Part shown: piece by piece, positions 1-9,861 of the stretch
Layout: each line of letters opens with the position of its first letter
Position numbering within the stretch: the first letter of the stretch is position 1
Source of the DNA: Rubinisphaera italica
Lineage (GTDB): Bacteria; Planctomycetota; Planctomycetia; Planctomycetales; Planctomycetaceae
NCBI RefSeq assembly: GCF_007859715.1
Contig: NZ_SJPG01000001.1
Span: forward strand, 3,312,728 to 3,376,727
Reading direction: 5' to 3'
Length of the DNA stretch: 64,000 nt
Program-made: the position numbers and the translations under genes
Notes under the pieces: model-generated
What the model was told of the DNA's origin: nothing
Seen by the model: only the letters and a program-made list of their open reading frames with translations
The model's database searches: none

Positions 1-975
1 ACTACCCGTCGGGCCGGTCACTAGAAAAATTCCGTTCGGGCGGCGAATGATTTTCAGGAAGTTCCTGTAATTGAGTTCACTAAATCCAAGATTACGAATA
101 CCAACCTTAATGTTGTCTCGATCCAGGATACGCATGACCACTGCCTGCCCGTAGTGTGTCGGTAGAATACTGACTCGCAAATCGAACTCTCGTCCGCCCA
201 CCCGAGTTTTAATTCGACCATCCTGAGGCCGGCGTTTTTCAGAAATATCGATCGAACCCATAATCTTGATACGAGACGTCAGCGCAGAGAGCAAACGTTT
301 AGGCGGGCTGTCGCGCTCGACCAGCACGCCATCGATTCGATAACGAATACGAATGCGGTCATCAAAAGGTTCGACATGGATATCCGATGCACGCATGTTA
401 ATTGCTTCGGAAATAATCAGATTCACCAGCCGCACAATCGGTGAGGTTTCATCGGCTTCGGCTTCGGCTTCGGCTTCGGAAAGTTCTGTTTCCGTAAAAT
501 CGATGGCCGTTTCCGTGAATTCGGCAATAATCGAATCAACCGATTCCGTCTCGTGCTGTCCGTAATGCGTGTTAATCGCAGCCTGGATCGACTCCATTGA
601 GGCGACGACAACCTGGATATCACGATTCAGAATAAATCGTAGCTTGTCGAGCACTTCGAGATTCATCGGGTCGTTCATTGCGACAACCAGCGATTCCCCT
701 CGCATTTCGACTGGGAAGACGATATTTTCGCGTGCAACCGATTCCGGCACCTGTTCGATGACTGAGGGATCGGGTTCAATCGCGGTCAGGTCAATCATTT
801 CGTAGCCAAGGGCAGCCGACTGATACTCTCGCATAGTATCCTTGGTCACGTAGCCGAGTTCCTGGAGTATCGCTTCAGGCTTTTTCCCTTTGCTTTTGGA
901 TATCGCGAGTGCTTCCTGAAGTTGATCGGCGCTGATGTGACCATCGCTGACCATCTTTTTCATCCACTTTGCCAT
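1..975 (-). CDS. Type II secretion/type IV pilus assembly ATPase, PilB/GspE family (partial)
   Basis: Hexameric ATPase that powers pilus or type II secretion pseudopilus assembly at the cytoplasmic face of the inner membrane. The reading frame is open to the window edge, so only about 325 N-terminal residues are present. Residues 1-140 look like the MshEN/T2SSE_N domain (start MAKWMKKMVSDG). A glutamate-alanine linker follows at about residues 165-175, then the GspE core (SDIHVEPFDDRIRIRYRIDG). The frame ends on VTGPTGS, the beginning of the Walker A motif GPTGSGKT. The ATG at 975 has a strong upstream ribosome site (AAGGTGAGG). The gene is not broken, only cut. PilB versus GspE cannot be decided from this half. 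Confidence 0.93.
   Translation of the reverse strand, partial: MAKWMKKMVSDGHISADQLQEALAISKSKGKKPEAILQELGYVTKDTMREYQSAALGYEMIDLTAIEPDPSVIEQVPESVARENIVFPVEMRGESLVVAMNDPMNLEVLDKLRFILNRDIQVVVASMESIQAAINTHYGQHETESVDSIIAEFTETAIDFTETELSEAEAEAEADETSPIVRLVNLIISEAINMRASDIHVEPFDDRIRIRYRIDGVLVERDSPPKRLLSALTSRIKIMGSIDISEKRRPQDGRIKTRVGGREFDLRVSILPTHYGQAVVMRILDRDNIKVGIRNLGFSELNYRNFLKIIRRPNGIFLVTGPTGS
453..476. repeat. In-frame hexanucleotide microsatellite in the pilus ATPase gene
   Basis: Four perfect tandem copies of CGGCTT on the + strand, read on the - strand as alternating Glu-Ala codons. They lie in the acidic linker between the N-terminal MshEN-like domain and the ATPase core. Copy-number change would lengthen or shorten the linker by two residues per unit without a frameshift. 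Confidence 0.9.
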
Positions 976-1254
976 TGACCTCACCTTATATTGATATTGT
1001 GACAACGAGAATTTTGAACGCTGTCGAATTCTGCCAGTTAGATTTTCATCAAAAATCAATTGTGAGAAACTGCCTGAAGCAGCGATCACACAATCTCAGT
1101 CTAATTGACGCCTGACCCCGTTGAGCTTACGAACGCACCTCAATGAGAGACCAGACACTTTCAGCATAGTAGGGAAACAAATTAGATTTGGCTATTGTAT
1201 GAGACTTAATCCTGCATACGGGAACCCCGCGAAGATTTATCAGGACAAATCAAC

Positions 1255-1500
1255 ATGGCCCATTTGTTGAGAAAGGATACTGTTTTATCTTCCACATATC
1301 ACAATGGAATTGCAAGAATGCTCTTCCGCTTCTGTCCGGAATTCGCGAGCAAACTTCAGCACAGTGATTTCATGTCAGCCATTGAGTCTGAGTGCCTTTT
1401 CAACTTTGAGATAGAGCAGCGTTCCAATTTGTATCTTGTGGGTTATCTTCATGTTAAGGGATGCGAAACGGAATGTGATGAGATAGGATTAAGACTTTAA
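1255..1500 (+). CDS. Small hypothetical protein, doubtful
   Basis: An 81-codon frame from ATG to TAA with no family I recognise, no signal peptide and no membrane segment. Only a weak AGGAC-like sequence precedes the ATG. It sits alone in the 577-base gap between the pilus ATPase gene and the fuconate dehydratase gene. The rest of that gap shows no other gene or clear hairpin. It may be a chance frame. I keep it only because nothing else explains the stretch. Confidence 0.25.
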   Translation: MAHLLRKDTVLSSTYHNGIARMLFRFCPEFASKLQHSDFMSAIESECLFNFEIEQRSNLYLVGYLHVKGCETECDEIGLRL

Positions 1501-1552
1501 GTTAATCTCAATCATTCCAAACTCCACTTTTTTCACTGAATGAATAGCGCCC

Positions 1553-2860
<1,308 letters not shown>

Positions 2861-2881
2861 TTTGAAAGGATTTCAGTACCG

Positions 2882-3361
2882 ATGAAAATTGGAGTCGTCA
2901 GCGATACTCATGGAAATATTCCGAATACGGAACGGGCCATTGAGATTCTGAAAGAGCAGAATGTGGAAGCCGTGTTGCATTGTGGAGACATCTGCGGCAT
3001 CGAAATCGTTCCACTTTTTGCAGACTGGCCAACACATTTTGTCACTGGCAATTGTGACAATCCCGATCTCATGAAACTGACCGTCGAGAAAGCCGGTCAA
3101 ATCTGGCATGGAATGTTTGGAGATTTTACGATCGGCAAACGACTCATCGCCCTGCTGCACAGTCATGAAACTGGCCGACTTGATAAGACGGCAAATGCCG
3201 GGATTTATGATCTCGTCTGTTATGGGCATACGCATGTCAAAGAACAGCATCGAGTCGGAGAGACGCTCGTCTTAAATCCGGGAGCCTTGCACCGGGCGAA
3301 TCCGCATACGATTGCCATTGTCGATCTCGATACGATGGTTGCTGAGCATATCGAATTATAA
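2882..3361 (+). CDS. YfcE/MJ0936-type metallophosphoesterase
   Basis: Small calcineurin-like phosphodiesterase of 159 residues. The metal-binding blocks appear in order: SDTHGN at residues 7-12, CGDICG near 39, GNCDN near 58, HSHE near 97, and GHTHVKEQ near 117. The usual His-Gly-His block is HSH here. Proteins of this family hydrolyse phosphodiesters such as bis-p-nitrophenyl phosphate in vitro, and the physiological substrate is generally unknown. The gene begins 21 bases after the fuconate dehydratase gene, so it probably shares that transcript, but no functional tie is evident. It converges on the glycosyltransferase gene. Confidence 0.9.
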   Translation: MKIGVVSDTHGNIPNTERAIEILKEQNVEAVLHCGDICGIEIVPLFADWPTHFVTGNCDNPDLMKLTVEKAGQIWHGMFGDFTIGKRLIALLHSHETGRLDKTANAGIYDLVCYGHTHVKEQHRVGETLVLNPGALHRANPHTIAIVDLDTMVAEHIEL

Positions 3362-3391
3362 GAATTTCGCCCGTACCAGGACTGACACAAC

Positions 3392-4522
3392 TCACCTTTT
3401 CGAATGTTCATTAGCGATGAGTTGTTCGTATAAATTCTGATAGCGATCTGCAATGGATTGCCAATCGAATTCTGTCGATAAACGATCCCATGCCTTGCTG
3501 GCGTACTGCTGACGAAGTTCTGGATTTTGAATTAATTTCTGCACGCTGGCAGAGAATTTTCCGAGATCACCAATCGGAACAATCTCTGCAGAAACTTGGT
3601 GTTCCAACAACTGATCGATGCCTTCAACATTGGTCGTGACTATCGGCAATCGGGCAGCCATTGCTTCGAGAATCACGTTCGGCATTCCTTCCCAGTGAGA
3701 AGGAAACACGAACAGGTCGGCCGTTTTCATCAGTTCAGGCACATCGTTTCGTCGGCCAAGAAATTGAACAGACTCCGTCAACTCCAGTTGATTCGCGAAT
3801 TCTTTCAATCGATGTTCTTCAGGACCAGTTCCAGCAATCAACCATTTGAGCTGCGGAACGTCATCTTTCAATCGCGCTGCAACTTCGAGCAGGTCCGAAA
3901 CACCCTTTTGCGAATCGAGTCGTCCTACGAACAGGGCCAATATGTCTGAGTCTGCACTCTTTATTTTCGCTCTGGTAAGCGGAGCTGCATTCTCAAAACG
4001 ATTGCGGTCGACACCGTTTGGGATCACGATCAGTTTTTCAGCCGTTAAGCCGCCCTGCTCTCCCGAAAATTCGCGAACCGCTTCACTGACACAAACGTGC
4101 TTTGTAGCCCAGCGTTCCGTCCAGCGGTCGAGTTTCAGATAGAACGTCGACCGCTTCTCGGCGACTCGAATTCCGGAGACAATTGCGGCTGTTCCCGCAA
4201 ATCGGCCAGCAATCCGGCTTAGAATGTTGGCATGAAACAAAAATGATTGAATGAGAACTGGCTGAAACCGTTTGATCTCTCGATAAAGTCGAGACAATAA
4301 CTGTAAAGGTCGTCGAGGACTTCCATTCAGGCAGATAACTTCAATATTGAACCGCTCCAGTTCCTCAACCAATTCTCCCTGACCACTCAGGCAAATGACT
4401 CGGGGATTCCAGCGAGTTCGATTGAGCCGGGAAAGAATATGCACAAAGGCCCGCTCCGCTCCGCCGGGATCGAGTTCCGTGATGCAGAACAGGATTGGGA
4501 TGGGCGAAGAATCGGTATTCAT
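3392..4522 (-). CDS. Glycosyltransferase family 4 (GT-B fold)
   Basis: Retaining glycosyltransferase of 376 residues, probably acting on a cell-surface glycan or lipid-linked sugar. The N-terminal acceptor domain opens with CITELDPGGAERAFVHIL, the GGAE loop typical of GT4. The donor domain starts near residue 200 with VIPNGVDRNRF and FVGRLDSQKG. The family signature E-x7-E is present in HWEGMPNVILEAMA near residue 275. There is no signal peptide or membrane segment. It is a lone gene, divergent from queA, so the context gives no hint of donor or acceptor. Confidence 0.93.
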   Translation of the reverse strand: MNTDSSPIPILFCITELDPGGAERAFVHILSRLNRTRWNPRVICLSGQGELVEELERFNIEVICLNGSPRRPLQLLSRLYREIKRFQPVLIQSFLFHANILSRIAGRFAGTAAIVSGIRVAEKRSTFYLKLDRWTERWATKHVCVSEAVREFSGEQGGLTAEKLIVIPNGVDRNRFENAAPLTRAKIKSADSDILALFVGRLDSQKGVSDLLEVAARLKDDVPQLKWLIAGTGPEEHRLKEFANQLELTESVQFLGRRNDVPELMKTADLFVFPSHWEGMPNVILEAMAARLPIVTTNVEGIDQLLEHQVSAEIVPIGDLGKFSASVQKLIQNPELRQQYASKAWDRLSTEFDWQSIADRYQNLYEQLIANEHSKR

Positions 4523-4664
4523 GAAATTCAGTCATCTTGGTTGCTGAGCGGGATGCAAAGAAATTATAGGTTCGATTCGATAACATGTCCCCCTGTAACG
4601 TGAGAAAATACTGATACCCTGTGGAATCAGGATGTCATCGACAACGGTAGAGCTGGAATTTTAT

Positions 4665-5732
4665 ATGGTGGATTTGAATCTGATCTCGTCGTACGCATAC
4701 GACTTACCCGAAGAGCTGATTGCCCAATCGCCGGCAGAAAAGCGGGATCAATCGCGATTGCTGGTCTTTAACCGGAACACGGGCGAGCGGACGCATGCCC
4801 ATTTTTTCAATCTGCTCGAGTATCTTCAGCCGAACGATTGTCTGGTTGTGAATCGGACCAAAGTTGTTCCGGCTCGTTTACGCGGAGTTCGTGATCAGAC
4901 TGGCGGTAAATGGGAAGGCCTGTTTCTGGGAATTGACAGCGAACAGACATGGGAGATCATCGGCAAGACTCGCGGAAAATTGCAGCCGGGGGAAACCATT
5001 ACGGTTGTGAATGATGATGGCTCGAATCGTATCCAATTGAAGCTCATCGCCCGAAAAGATGAAGGTCGCTGGCAGGTTCGCCCTCTGCAATCAGAAGAGG
5101 ACCCCCGCACTCATTGGGAAATACTCGATGCCATCGGATCGGTTCCCCTGCCTCCCTATATTCAACATGGGCATGCTCAGGCGGAAGACCGGGAACGCTA
5201 TCAAACAGTGTATGCCAACCAACCGGGAGCAGCGGCAGCTCCGACAGCCGGGTTACATTTCACGCCTGAATTGCTGGAGCAATGCCGTCAAAAAGGGGTG
5301 ACAATTGCGGAAGTGACTTTGCATGTTGGACTGGGCACGTTCCGTCCGATTGGTGTGGAAAAACTCGATGAACATACGATGCACGCCGAATGGTGTGAGG
5401 TGCAGGAAGAAACCGTCCAGCAGATTCAACACTGTCGAGAAAACAATGGAAGGGTGATTGCCGTTGGCACGACCACCGTGCGAACTCTGGAGACGGCCAG
5501 TCAATCGGGCACATTGCAGCCGTGGCAGGGAGAATCGACTTTATTCATCCGCCCGGGCTTCAAATTTCATGCCGTCGATGTCCTGATTACCAACTTTCAT
5601 TTGCCACATTCCACTCTGCTAGTGATGCTGAGTGCGTTTGCGGGGTATGAAGAGATCATGGAAACGTATCGAATTGCGGTTGAGGAACGGTATCGATTTT
5701 TCAGTTATGGGGATGCGATGTTAATTTTATGA
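4665..5732 (+). CDS. queA: S-adenosylmethionine:tRNA ribosyltransferase-isomerase QueA
   Basis: Transfers and isomerises the ribosyl moiety of S-adenosylmethionine onto 7-aminomethyl-7-deazaguanine in tRNA, forming epoxyqueuosine. The protein is recognisable along its whole length: [61 protein letters not shown], and the ending [20 protein letters not shown] place the start at the ATG at 4665 because homologues begin close to this point. An in-frame ATG at 4632 would add 11 residues without family resemblance. No other queuosine gene is next to it, although a PTPS/QueD-family gene lies at 24 kb. Confidence 0.95.
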   Translation: MVDLNLISSYAYDLPEELIAQSPAEKRDQSRLLVFNRNTGERTHAHFFNLLEYLQPNDCLVVNRTKVVPARLRGVRDQTGGKWEGLFLGIDSEQTWEIIGKTRGKLQPGETITVVNDDGSNRIQLKLIARKDEGRWQVRPLQSEEDPRTHWEILDAIGSVPLPPYIQHGHAQAEDRERYQTVYANQPGAAAAPTAGLHFTPELLEQCRQKGVTIAEVTLHVGLGTFRPIGVEKLDEHTMHAEWCEVQEETVQQIQHCRENNGRVIAVGTTTVRTLETASQSGTLQPWQGESTLFIRPGFKFHAVDVLITNFHLPHSTLLVMLSAFAGYEEIMETYRIAVEERYRFFSYGDAMLIL

Positions 5733-5855
5733 AACGCTGGGTGGCACGCTCAGAACGAAGTGATGGGCGTGGTAATTGTTGACTTGATCGACAAGGATTT
5801 TCCAGGATAACACATTGATGATAATTCGATAATCTGGACAAAATCCACCTCGAAT

Positions 5856-5892
<37 letters not shown>

Positions 5893-5937
5893 ATTTTTGA
5901 TTTCTCTGCGATGAAAGTAGAATTCAATATCCATTTC

Positions 5938-5954
5938 GTCAGGTAGTGCCTGAC
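5938..5954. repeat. Short hairpin between convergent genes
   Basis: Six-base-pair stem GTCAGG/CCTGAC with a five-base loop, in the 234-base gap between convergent queA and the methyltransferase gene. A similar hairpin (GGTCGGGC/GCCTGACC) lies at 9252-9270, so this looks like a dispersed motif as well as a possible bidirectional termination structure. There is no T-run to make it a classical terminator. Confidence 0.5.
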
Positions 5955-5966
5955 CTACGCCAACAT

Positions 5967-6767
5967 TTACGGGGTCCATAGTTGCGACTTATTCGGAGCA
6001 GGATTCGAAGCCTGTTCACTCCGTCTGGCTTTGATTCTCAGGTAGGGGGCGATGAAATTTCCACGATGACGATAATCGCCCGGCTTTGCCTCGGTGTGAG
6101 CCCGTTTGGGTTCGCTGAAGGCTTCGATGACTAAGCCTGCTTCACACATACTGCCGAGAATTTCTTCATAGCGATGCAGATACTCGACCGCACCTGCTTC
6201 GCGGTAAGAGGTATCTTCAACTGCAGGCAGTGGTCCTTCGTGGTAATAATCGAGGCCGATCACGTATTCATTTTTGTTCGTGCGGTGAGAAATCTGCAGA
6301 CTCACAGGGGATTTGTGTTGGCTGATATAATGTCCCGTCGGCTTAAGCACGCGTGCAACTTCCTGAAACACTGGCAATAGCTGAGGCACGTAGCAGGTGC
6401 TGACCGGTTGATGGACGATATCGAACTGACTGTCACCCAGCATGGGCAGATCGTCCATGGAGGCTTCGATCAATTTCAGAGAGAGCCCGCGACGCTTTGC
6501 TTCCCGTTGATCGAGTGCCAACATTTCCTGGCTGAGGTCGACGACAGTGACTTCTGCACCAGCAGTTGCATAGAGAATCGATTGCCATCCTCCTCCTGCG
6601 GCCAGACAGAGCACCTTTAAGCCAACAACAGATTTTGGTAACCAGCCACGCGAATCGAGTATCGCCAGTGGTCGCTGACATTCTTCATCGGTAGCGACTT
6701 TGGCAAAGACGGCACCCTCACGAACAAGTCGATCGTAAGCGGCACGATTTCGAGTTCGGTAGTCCAT
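5967..6767 (-). CDS. Class I SAM-dependent methyltransferase
   Basis: A 266-residue methyltransferase of the Methyltransf_11 type. Motif I is VLCLAAGGGWQSILYA near residue 52, followed by the acidic end of strand two in VTVVDLSQEM and motif IV in FDIVHQPVSTCYV. Motif post-I/VI is seen as VARVLKPTGHYISQ. The substrate is not evident. It lies 110 bases downstream of the EboE-like gene on the same strand and may be cotranscribed with it. The N-terminal start MDYRTRNRAAYDRL has only a weak ribosome site. Confidence 0.88.
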   Translation of the reverse strand: MDYRTRNRAAYDRLVREGAVFAKVATDEECQRPLAILDSRGWLPKSVVGLKVLCLAAGGGWQSILYATAGAEVTVVDLSQEMLALDQREAKRRGLSLKLIEASMDDLPMLGDSQFDIVHQPVSTCYVPQLLPVFQEVARVLKPTGHYISQHKSPVSLQISHRTNKNEYVIGLDYYHEGPLPAVEDTSYREAGAVEYLHRYEEILGSMCEAGLVIEAFSEPKRAHTEAKPGDYRHRGNFIAPYLRIKARRSEQASNPAPNKSQLWTP

Positions 6768-6877
6768 ATTTGTGTGACTTGATACGCCTGTATGATGGTA
6801 AAAGTTGATTTCGTTTGTTTAACGCCGTAATGGGATAGCCCGGAAAGTGGAGCTATCTGGGACACCCTTTTATAAAA

Positions 6878-8050
6878 CTATTTTGACTCCAGATCGGACA
6901 ATAACTGCATTGTGGCAGTCATCTCTCGCGCAAGTCCTTCGCAGGGATCTGGCAGGTTTTCGCCGGGCATGACCGACCAGGTATAGGTTTCCACTTCGAG
7001 ATGGGGTGCGTATTCCAGTTTCGCGATTTCTGCCAATGCCAGTTTCAAGTCGGGGCGAGTTGTGTTGAGAGGCCCCAGGTTTTCCGCATGAACGGGAACG
7101 TGAAAGTGAATCCGCCAGCAGGGAGCATCAAGCCAGTCTGCAGGTGGGCTATTGGCGAATTCAGCAGTCAGATCGATAATCGATTGACTCTTTCCAGACT
7201 GAGTTCGAAACGTCTGATGTAAATAACGGGGTTCGGCAAAGTCCGCTAAGAATTTTCGCCCCGCCTCATTGGTAGCCGGGTTCTGCAATTCGATGGCACA
7301 GGTGATGTGCACCTTATTAATGCGAATGTCATGCTCCTGCAATGTTCGGATCGAAGCGGCAACATCTTCAAATTCCACCGATTGATGGCAAACATCGTAA
7401 CAGACTCCGAGGTGCCGTTCGACAATTTCGGCTAATTCGTTGGACTTCACCCGTTCGCGTAACAGAGCAAAAAAGTCAACAACTTCCGGTGTTGTTTCCA
7501 GCACGCAAAGTGGTTCGGGCTCGATCGCCAGGCGAATGATGCGGCCGGTATCGTCGTGAATTTCATCGAGCAATCGAGCGGTTTCGATCAATTGATCGCA
7601 GCACTCTTTCAGAAAACCTTCTCTGCCAGAAAGTTCCTTGAAGCCTAGCGGAACGGTCGAAATAGAACCCTCAACACCATCCGGTAATAATGCCGCCAGT
7701 ATTCGGGCGCAGCGTATAGTATATTCTCGTCTGTTTTCCTGCGTCCAATCCGGCAGATAGACCTGTTCTTTGACTCGCTCGGAATGAAAATTCCCGAATG
7801 GAAATGCATTCAGCGTGTAGCAGATTAAATCGTGCTGCTGAAGTGTGATCTGAATATCATCGAGGAGTTGAGGCTTGGATTCGATTTCACGAGTAATCGC
7901 ATCGGGCAACCACAAACCAGCGGCAATCCTGGAACCGGTTTTCTGCTGCACGAGAGCCGTTTTCTCCTGTAATATCTGAATGAATTCGGGAACGGTGTTG
8001 GCCGGATGAACATTACCGCAATAGCTGAGGGGAAGCGTGGAAATTGACAT
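6878..8050 (-). CDS. EboE-like protein (xylose-isomerase-like TIM barrel)
   Basis: A 390-residue protein beginning LPLSYCGNVHPANTVPEF, which I recognise as the start of the EboE family (metabolite traffic protein, sugar-phosphate-isomerase-like TIM barrel). Candidate metal ligands are in RLAIEPEPLCVLE, GVCYDVCHQSVEF, and KVHITCAIELQNP. In cyanobacteria and some other bacteria EboE belongs to the ebo cluster, linked to export of scytonemin-like precursors. No other ebo genes are seen here, so the protein stands alone and its role is unknown. The neighbouring methyltransferase is on the same strand. Confidence 0.7.
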   Translation of the reverse strand: MSISTLPLSYCGNVHPANTVPEFIQILQEKTALVQQKTGSRIAAGLWLPDAITREIESKPQLLDDIQITLQQHDLICYTLNAFPFGNFHSERVKEQVYLPDWTQENRREYTIRCARILAALLPDGVEGSISTVPLGFKELSGREGFLKECCDQLIETARLLDEIHDDTGRIIRLAIEPEPLCVLETTPEVVDFFALLRERVKSNELAEIVERHLGVCYDVCHQSVEFEDVAASIRTLQEHDIRINKVHITCAIELQNPATNEAGRKFLADFAEPRYLHQTFRTQSGKSQSIIDLTAEFANSPPADWLDAPCWRIHFHVPVHAENLGPLNTTRPDLKLALAEIAKLEYAPHLEVETYTWSVMPGENLPDPCEGLAREMTATMQLLSDLESK

Positions 8051-8444
8051 AACGATTTATTCGTAATTGAAAAGTTATCAGGATAATGACATGCTGAAAG
8101 TGATGATGGAGAGTTATTCTTAGTTAAACGCTGCTGAAACCACATATGAGTTGCGAAACCTCATCGTTTTTTGAGTGTTCAATCCATATTGAGTTTCGAT
8201 TTTGCATTCTTGGTGATCTCAAAAACTGAGATCCCAGGGGATTTAGTAACTTTTTAGATAATAATCGATTAGAGATTGTTCTGCATTGTCATGGGACTGT
8301 TGCCTCTGGGGCGAACTTTGACGACAATAAGAGAGCGGCTGTCTCAAGACAATCAAATTCGAATATCTTTGACCGGATCGGCTTGGTTGCAAATGCGATC
8401 AACAAACAATCCGTTATTCATACTTGTGAGAAAAACCAGTAATT
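8051..8444. other. Intergenic region upstream of the ECF sigma factor gene
   Basis: A 394-base divergent region between the EboE-like gene and the sigma factor gene, so it should carry both promoters, though I cannot place them with confidence. It contains one clean hairpin at 8215-8233 (GATCTCA, loop AAAAC, TGAGATC). A short open frame in the region has no support. Confidence 0.5.
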
Positions 8445-9065
8445 GTGAATGCGACCTCGCAAGCACCAAGTAATCCGTATCTGAGCGATCCCGACGTTCA
8501 GTTGATGCTCAGGGTGCGCGAAGATGATGAAGAAGCCTTTGCCGAGTTGGTAGAAAACTATCAGGATCGGGTGGTGGGTATTTTCAGCACGATACTTGGT
8601 TCCCAGGAAGCTGCAGAAGATCTTGCTCAGGAAACTTTTATGCGTGTCTACCGGGCACGTCGTGGATATGAACCTAAAGCGAAATTTTCCACCTGGTTAT
8701 TTCGCATCGCCAATAATCTTGCCAGCAATGCCCGCCGATCCTCCAAACGACGTAAAGAAGTTCAATTCAGCAGTGGTGAATCGGGCCCTGTAAAAACAGG
8801 CCTGCCTGAAAAGAATCTGGCCGAGAAATCGGCATTAATGCCGGCTCGACAACTCGATAAAGCCGAACTGGTCACGATCATTCATCAGGCGATGGAAACC
8901 TTGAACGATCGCCAGCGGATGGCCCTGTTATTGAACAAATTTGAAGAAATGAGTTACTCCGATATTGGAGACACTCTGGAACTTTCCCCCTCCGCAGTGA
9001 AATCTTTGCTGTCCAGAGCACGGGAAAACTTACGGGACTTTCTGGAAAATTACGTGCAAATGTAA
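8445..9065 (+). CDS. RNA polymerase sigma factor, ECF (sigma-E-like) family
   Basis: Extracytoplasmic-function sigma factor of 206 residues. Region 2 spans about residues 28-95, with YQDRVVGIFSTILGS, AEDLAQETFMRVYRA and FSTWLFRIANNLASN. A basic linker of about 40 residues follows. Region 4 spans about 145-200 (LNDRQRMALLLNKFEEMSYS, then IGDTLELSPSAVKSLLSRA). The start is GTG. Downstream come a probable anti-sigma factor and an unknown protein on the same strand after a 277-base gap. The order sigma then membrane anti-sigma suggests a signal-transduction locus that probably regulates itself, which is inference. Confidence 0.95.
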   Translation: MNATSQAPSNPYLSDPDVQLMLRVREDDEEAFAELVENYQDRVVGIFSTILGSQEAAEDLAQETFMRVYRARRGYEPKAKFSTWLFRIANNLASNARRSSKRRKEVQFSSGESGPVKTGLPEKNLAEKSALMPARQLDKAELVTIIHQAMETLNDRQRMALLLNKFEEMSYSDIGDTLELSPSAVKSLLSRARENLRDFLENYVQM

Positions 9066-9251
9066 CTCAGCAAGCAGGCACTTCAAATAGTACTGCGGAG
9101 TCCTATTTAATTTACTAAACAGGGCTCCTCATTAAGTTTTGAACCTCAGATCATTTTTAAAAAATACAAATTTGGGCTAAGAGGAAATGTTGAAAATCAC
9201 ATCTGTGTTTATCCGTGTCCATCCGCGGTTCCAAAATTTCAGATAACTGCA

Positions 9252-9270
9252 GGTCGGGCATTGCCTGACC
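9252..9270. repeat. Hairpin downstream of the sigma factor gene
   Basis: Imperfect stem GGTCGGGC/GCCTGACC in the gap between the sigma factor gene and the anti-sigma gene. It resembles the hairpin at 5938-5954. It could attenuate transcription between the two genes, but it lacks a T-run. Confidence 0.4.
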
Positions 9271-9342
9271 AAATTGATTAAAAACGTGTTTGGCCATATC
9301 CAGTGATGTAATGTTGTTATTGTCAATTTTTGAGCAAGTCGC

Positions 9343-9861
9343 ATGGTAGAAAAACTCGCCAGATTAACCGCCGATCAGCGATCCAATTTTGTCGCTTATC
9401 TTGATGGCGAATTGAGTGAGCAGGAAACGCAACAGATCGAGCGTTTGCTGTCACAGAATGAGGTTGCGCGTCACGATATGGAATCGCTGGCAACAGTCTG
9501 GGAGGTCCTCGACACCCTGCCCCGTACAAAAGCTCCCGAGGATTTTGCTCAAAAGACCATCGCCACATTGAAGATGGACGAACAGCAAACGCCACTTTCC
9601 GATCAGGCCTGGTTTCGAAAAGCCCAGGAAGTGGGGAGTCGGGTTCTCGGTTGGTGCCTGGTGATTGCCTGTGGATTTGTCGGGTTTGCACTCATGAGAA
9701 GTTTTCCACCTTCAACAACTGAAGCCCTGATTGAAAACTATCCTGTCCTTGAGCAATTTGACAGTTACCAGGAAATTGGCTCTGTGGAATTTCTCAAGAA
9801 ATTGCAGAGTAGCCCGGAATGGCTTAAACATAATCAGGAGAATGGGGAGGCCATACGATGA
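9343..9861 (+). CDS. Probable membrane anti-sigma factor
   Basis: A 172-residue protein with one membrane segment near residues 104-122 (LGWCLVIACGFVGFALM). The N-terminal cytoplasmic part (SNFVAYLDGELSEQETQQIE) resembles the anti-sigma domain found next to ECF sigma factors. The zinc-binding His-x3-Cys-x2-Cys motif of the ZAS class is absent, so it would be a zinc-free version. It probably holds the upstream sigma factor inactive at the membrane. Its stop overlaps the next start in ATGA (9858-9861), which indicates translational coupling. The function rests on position and N-terminal similarity only. Confidence 0.65.
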   Translation: MVEKLARLTADQRSNFVAYLDGELSEQETQQIERLLSQNEVARHDMESLATVWEVLDTLPRTKAPEDFAQKTIATLKMDEQQTPLSDQAWFRKAQEVGSRVLGWCLVIACGFVGFALMRSFPPSTTEALIENYPVLEQFDSYQEIGSVEFLKKLQSSPEWLKHNQENGEAIR

